Shown: positions 13,639-14,328 of the stretch, piece by piece
Numbering within the stretch: the first letter of the stretch is position 1
How the letters are laid out: each line of letters begins with the position of its first letter
DNA from: Oscillibacter sp.
Lineage (GTDB): Bacteria > Bacillota > Clostridia > Oscillospirales > Oscillospiraceae
DNA length: 14,328 nt
NCBI GenBank assembly: GCA_017447005.1
Contig: JAFSOM010000292.1
Span: 1 to 14,328, forward strand
Direction of reading: 5' to 3'
Notes under the pieces: model-generated
What the model saw: only the letters and a program-made list of their open reading frames with translations
Databases searched by the model: none
What the model was told of the DNA's origin: nothing
Position numbers and translations under genes: made by a program

Positions 13639-13851
13639 CTATGGACGCGGAGCGGTTTCTTCGGTACCAATATCCGTTAAAAGTCCCTTGAGTTCCGGAT
13701 AGGGCATGGAAAAGCGCTGGCTCAGATAGCGCAGAGACGCGCCAAGCTCCCCGTCCGGCCCGCCGTACTGCGAGATAATAATCGCCGCAAGTTTGGGGTT
13801 GGGGTTCTGAATGCGCACGGGGTACTGTAGCTTCTTCTCATAAACGAACAT
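13639..13851 (-). pseudogene. cotJC: cotJC, 5' fragment of the split spore-coat manganese-catalase gene
   Basis: The frame encodes M-F-V-Y-E-K-K-L-Q-Y-P-V followed by Q-Y-G-G-P-D-G-E-L, R-Y-L-S-Q-R, M-P-Y-P-E and G-L-L-T-D-I-G-T-E-E, the N-terminal 65 residues of CotJC. It then reads T-A-P-R-P and a TAG contributed by the element. CotJC is a spore-coat protein of the manganese catalase family, and the break falls inside the conserved E-E-x-x-H metal-ligand motif, so this product alone cannot be an enzyme. The ATG overlaps the stop of the upstream cotJA-cotJB gene (TAATG) and has GGAGG 8 nt upstream, so the translational coupling of the cotJ operon is intact. Removal of 2821-13658 would join it in frame to the other fragment. 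Confidence 0.92.
13640..13680. other. Predicted attachment site (right junction, attR-like) of the 10.8-kb element
   Basis: The crossover TC (GA on the minus strand) is at 13658-13659. The element arm is ACGCGGAGCGGTT to its left and the cotJC arm is TTCGGTACC to its right. The GA forms the first two bases of codon 65 of cotJC. Replacing the element arm by the cotJC arm at 2819 gives GGTACCGAAGAGTTGGGAC, encoding G-T-E-E-L-G. Confidence 0.75.
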
Positions 13852-14328
13852 TACGCGTTACCTCCCAAATCCCACGGCCACGGGTCATTGAGCCATACGA
13901 AACCGTCCTCCGGGGTGAGGTCGGTTTCCATCAGAGGGCCGTACATGGATTGATACTTTTCCCGTCCCTCTTTCGAGAGCTGGACATAGGACCAGTAAAG
14001 CTGTAACGCCTCTTGGTCGTGCGCGTGGGTAGTCAGGTACAATCCAAGCTCTTGAATGGCGAAGTCAAGGGCCATTAATTCTACAAGAGCGGTATTATTT
14101 AGTTGCGTTCTCCTCTGAATCGCCTCTTTGAACGGCAGATTCAAGCCGGGAAACAACGTTCCGGTCTCCAAGGCCTCCATCCGGCTGTAGCGCACGGGAT
14201 TGTTATCCTGTACGGGCACGTAGGGGAAGGCCATCGGGGCGCACTTTCCGGGCAGGGTTCCGCGGTTGGCTCCGCAGGACGAGGCGGACGGCGCCGGGGC
14301 GTCCGTCGTGGAAACGTCGGGGGCGAGA
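13851..14328 (-). CDS. CotJA-CotJB spore coat protein, apparently one fused reading frame (5' end outside window)
   Basis: The frame is open to the window edge, with no stop before the ATG at 14234. Its N-terminal part reads G-T-L-P-G-K-C-A-P-M-A-F-P-Y-V-P-V-Q and then Y-S-R-M-E-A-L-E-T-G-T-L-F-P-G-L-N-L-P-F, which is CotJA. Without a stop it continues into A-L-V-E-L-M-A-L-D-F-A-I-Q-E-L-G-L-Y-L-T-T-H, Y-G-P-L and N-D-P-W-P-W, which is CotJB. The two are normally separate genes. The joint (14110-14150) is locally AT-rich and contains AGAGGAGA but no well-placed start codon, so a true fusion is more likely than overlapping genes. Both help assemble CotJC into the inner coat in the mother cell. 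The gene overlaps cotJC by one base. Confidence 0.88.
   Translation of the reverse strand, partial: LAPDVSTTDAPAPSASSCGANRGTLPGKCAPMAFPYVPVQDNNPVRYSRMEALETGTLFPGLNLPFKEAIQRRTQLNNTALVELMALDFAIQELGLYLTTHAHDQEALQLYWSYVQLSKEGREKYQSMYGPLMETDLTPEDGFVWLNDPWPWDLGGNA

Larger units (their letters stand above)
2821..13658. mobile_element. 10.8-kb skin-like serine-recombinase element interrupting cotJC
   Basis: This segment separates two same-strand, correctly ordered parts of cotJC, and removing it at the shared GA dinucleotide restores the protein exactly. It carries one complete large serine recombinase, a Spo0A_C-like regulator beside it and a small ORF at the opposite end. The intervening cargo is treC, treP, a phosphoribosyltransferase-like gene, a conserved hypothetical gene, an AGCS symporter and an exported basic protein. 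There are no capsid, tail, lysis or conjugation genes. Base composition of most of it resembles the flanking cotJ genes, suggesting long residence or origin from a related genome. Excision during sporulation is inferred from the known behaviour of skin (sigK) and SPbeta (spsM), not seen directly. Confidence 0.85.

Noticed and set aside
2820..13659. Assembly chimera or simple decay as explanation of split cotJC
   Set aside because: Exact in-frame restoration at a 2-bp shared core, dyad arms, a resident recombinase and good conservation of both fragments fit site-specific insertion better; kept as the main alternative to test.
1..14328. CRISPR arrays, tRNA or rRNA genes
   Set aside because: No regularly spaced repeats with unique spacers and no cloverleaf or rRNA sequence noticed on either strand.

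Overview
The window looks like a chromosomal piece of an endospore-forming member of the Clostridia, probably an Oscillospirales-type gut Firmicute. The reasons are a cotJ spore-coat operon, a Spo0A C-terminal-domain protein, two large serine recombinases with SpoIVCA-like architecture, TTGACA/TATAAT promoters, AGGAGG ribosome sites and a fairly GC-rich composition. The species cannot be named from the sequence.

The main result is that the manganese-catalase-type spore coat gene cotJC is split. Its 5' part (residues 1-65) lies at 13657-13851 on the minus strand, directly behind a cotJA-cotJB gene. The next part (about residues 66-175) lies at 2490-2821, also on the minus strand. The two parts are in the correct order and orientation and are separated by 10,838 bp. 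The two broken ends share only the dinucleotide GA (TC on the plus strand, at 2820-2821 and 13658-13659). Joining them there restores the family sequence G-T-E-E-L-G-H-L-E-M exactly in frame. This is the geometry of a skin-type element, in which a large serine recombinase excises DNA and rebuilds a sporulation gene. The inserted segment carries a complete large serine recombinase (11528-13108) near one end. Next to it is a stand-alone Spo0A_C-like DNA-binding protein (13187-13564). At the other end is a 56-residue ORF (2852-3022) that is a candidate directionality factor. The rest is metabolic cargo: treC and treP for trehalose, a phosphoribosyltransferase-like gene, a conserved hypothetical gene, an AGCS sodium:alanine/glycine symporter and a Lys/Ser/Ala-rich exported protein. 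No phage structural or conjugation genes are seen.

The cotJC reading frame then breaks a second time at 2490-2491, again at a GA that forms the first two bases of a Glu codon. From there to position 1 lies other DNA: an AAA/DUF4143 ATPase (1115-2329) and the C-terminal part of a second large serine recombinase (1-1077). The simplest reading is that a second recombinase element sits in the same gene. Its far end, with the last ~20 CotJC codons, would lie left of the window.

Layout, left to right: second element (1 to ~2490); cotJC middle-to-3' fragment (2490-2821); first element (2821-13658) with small ORF, 38-bp tandem repeats, treC, treP, the phosphoribosyltransferase-like gene, hypothetical gene, AT-rich hairpin-containing leader, symporter gene, exported protein, recombinase and Spo0A_C-like gene; a minus-strand terminator that should stop the cotJ transcript in unexcised DNA; cotJC 5' fragment; cotJA-cotJB (in-frame fusion, 5' end outside the window).
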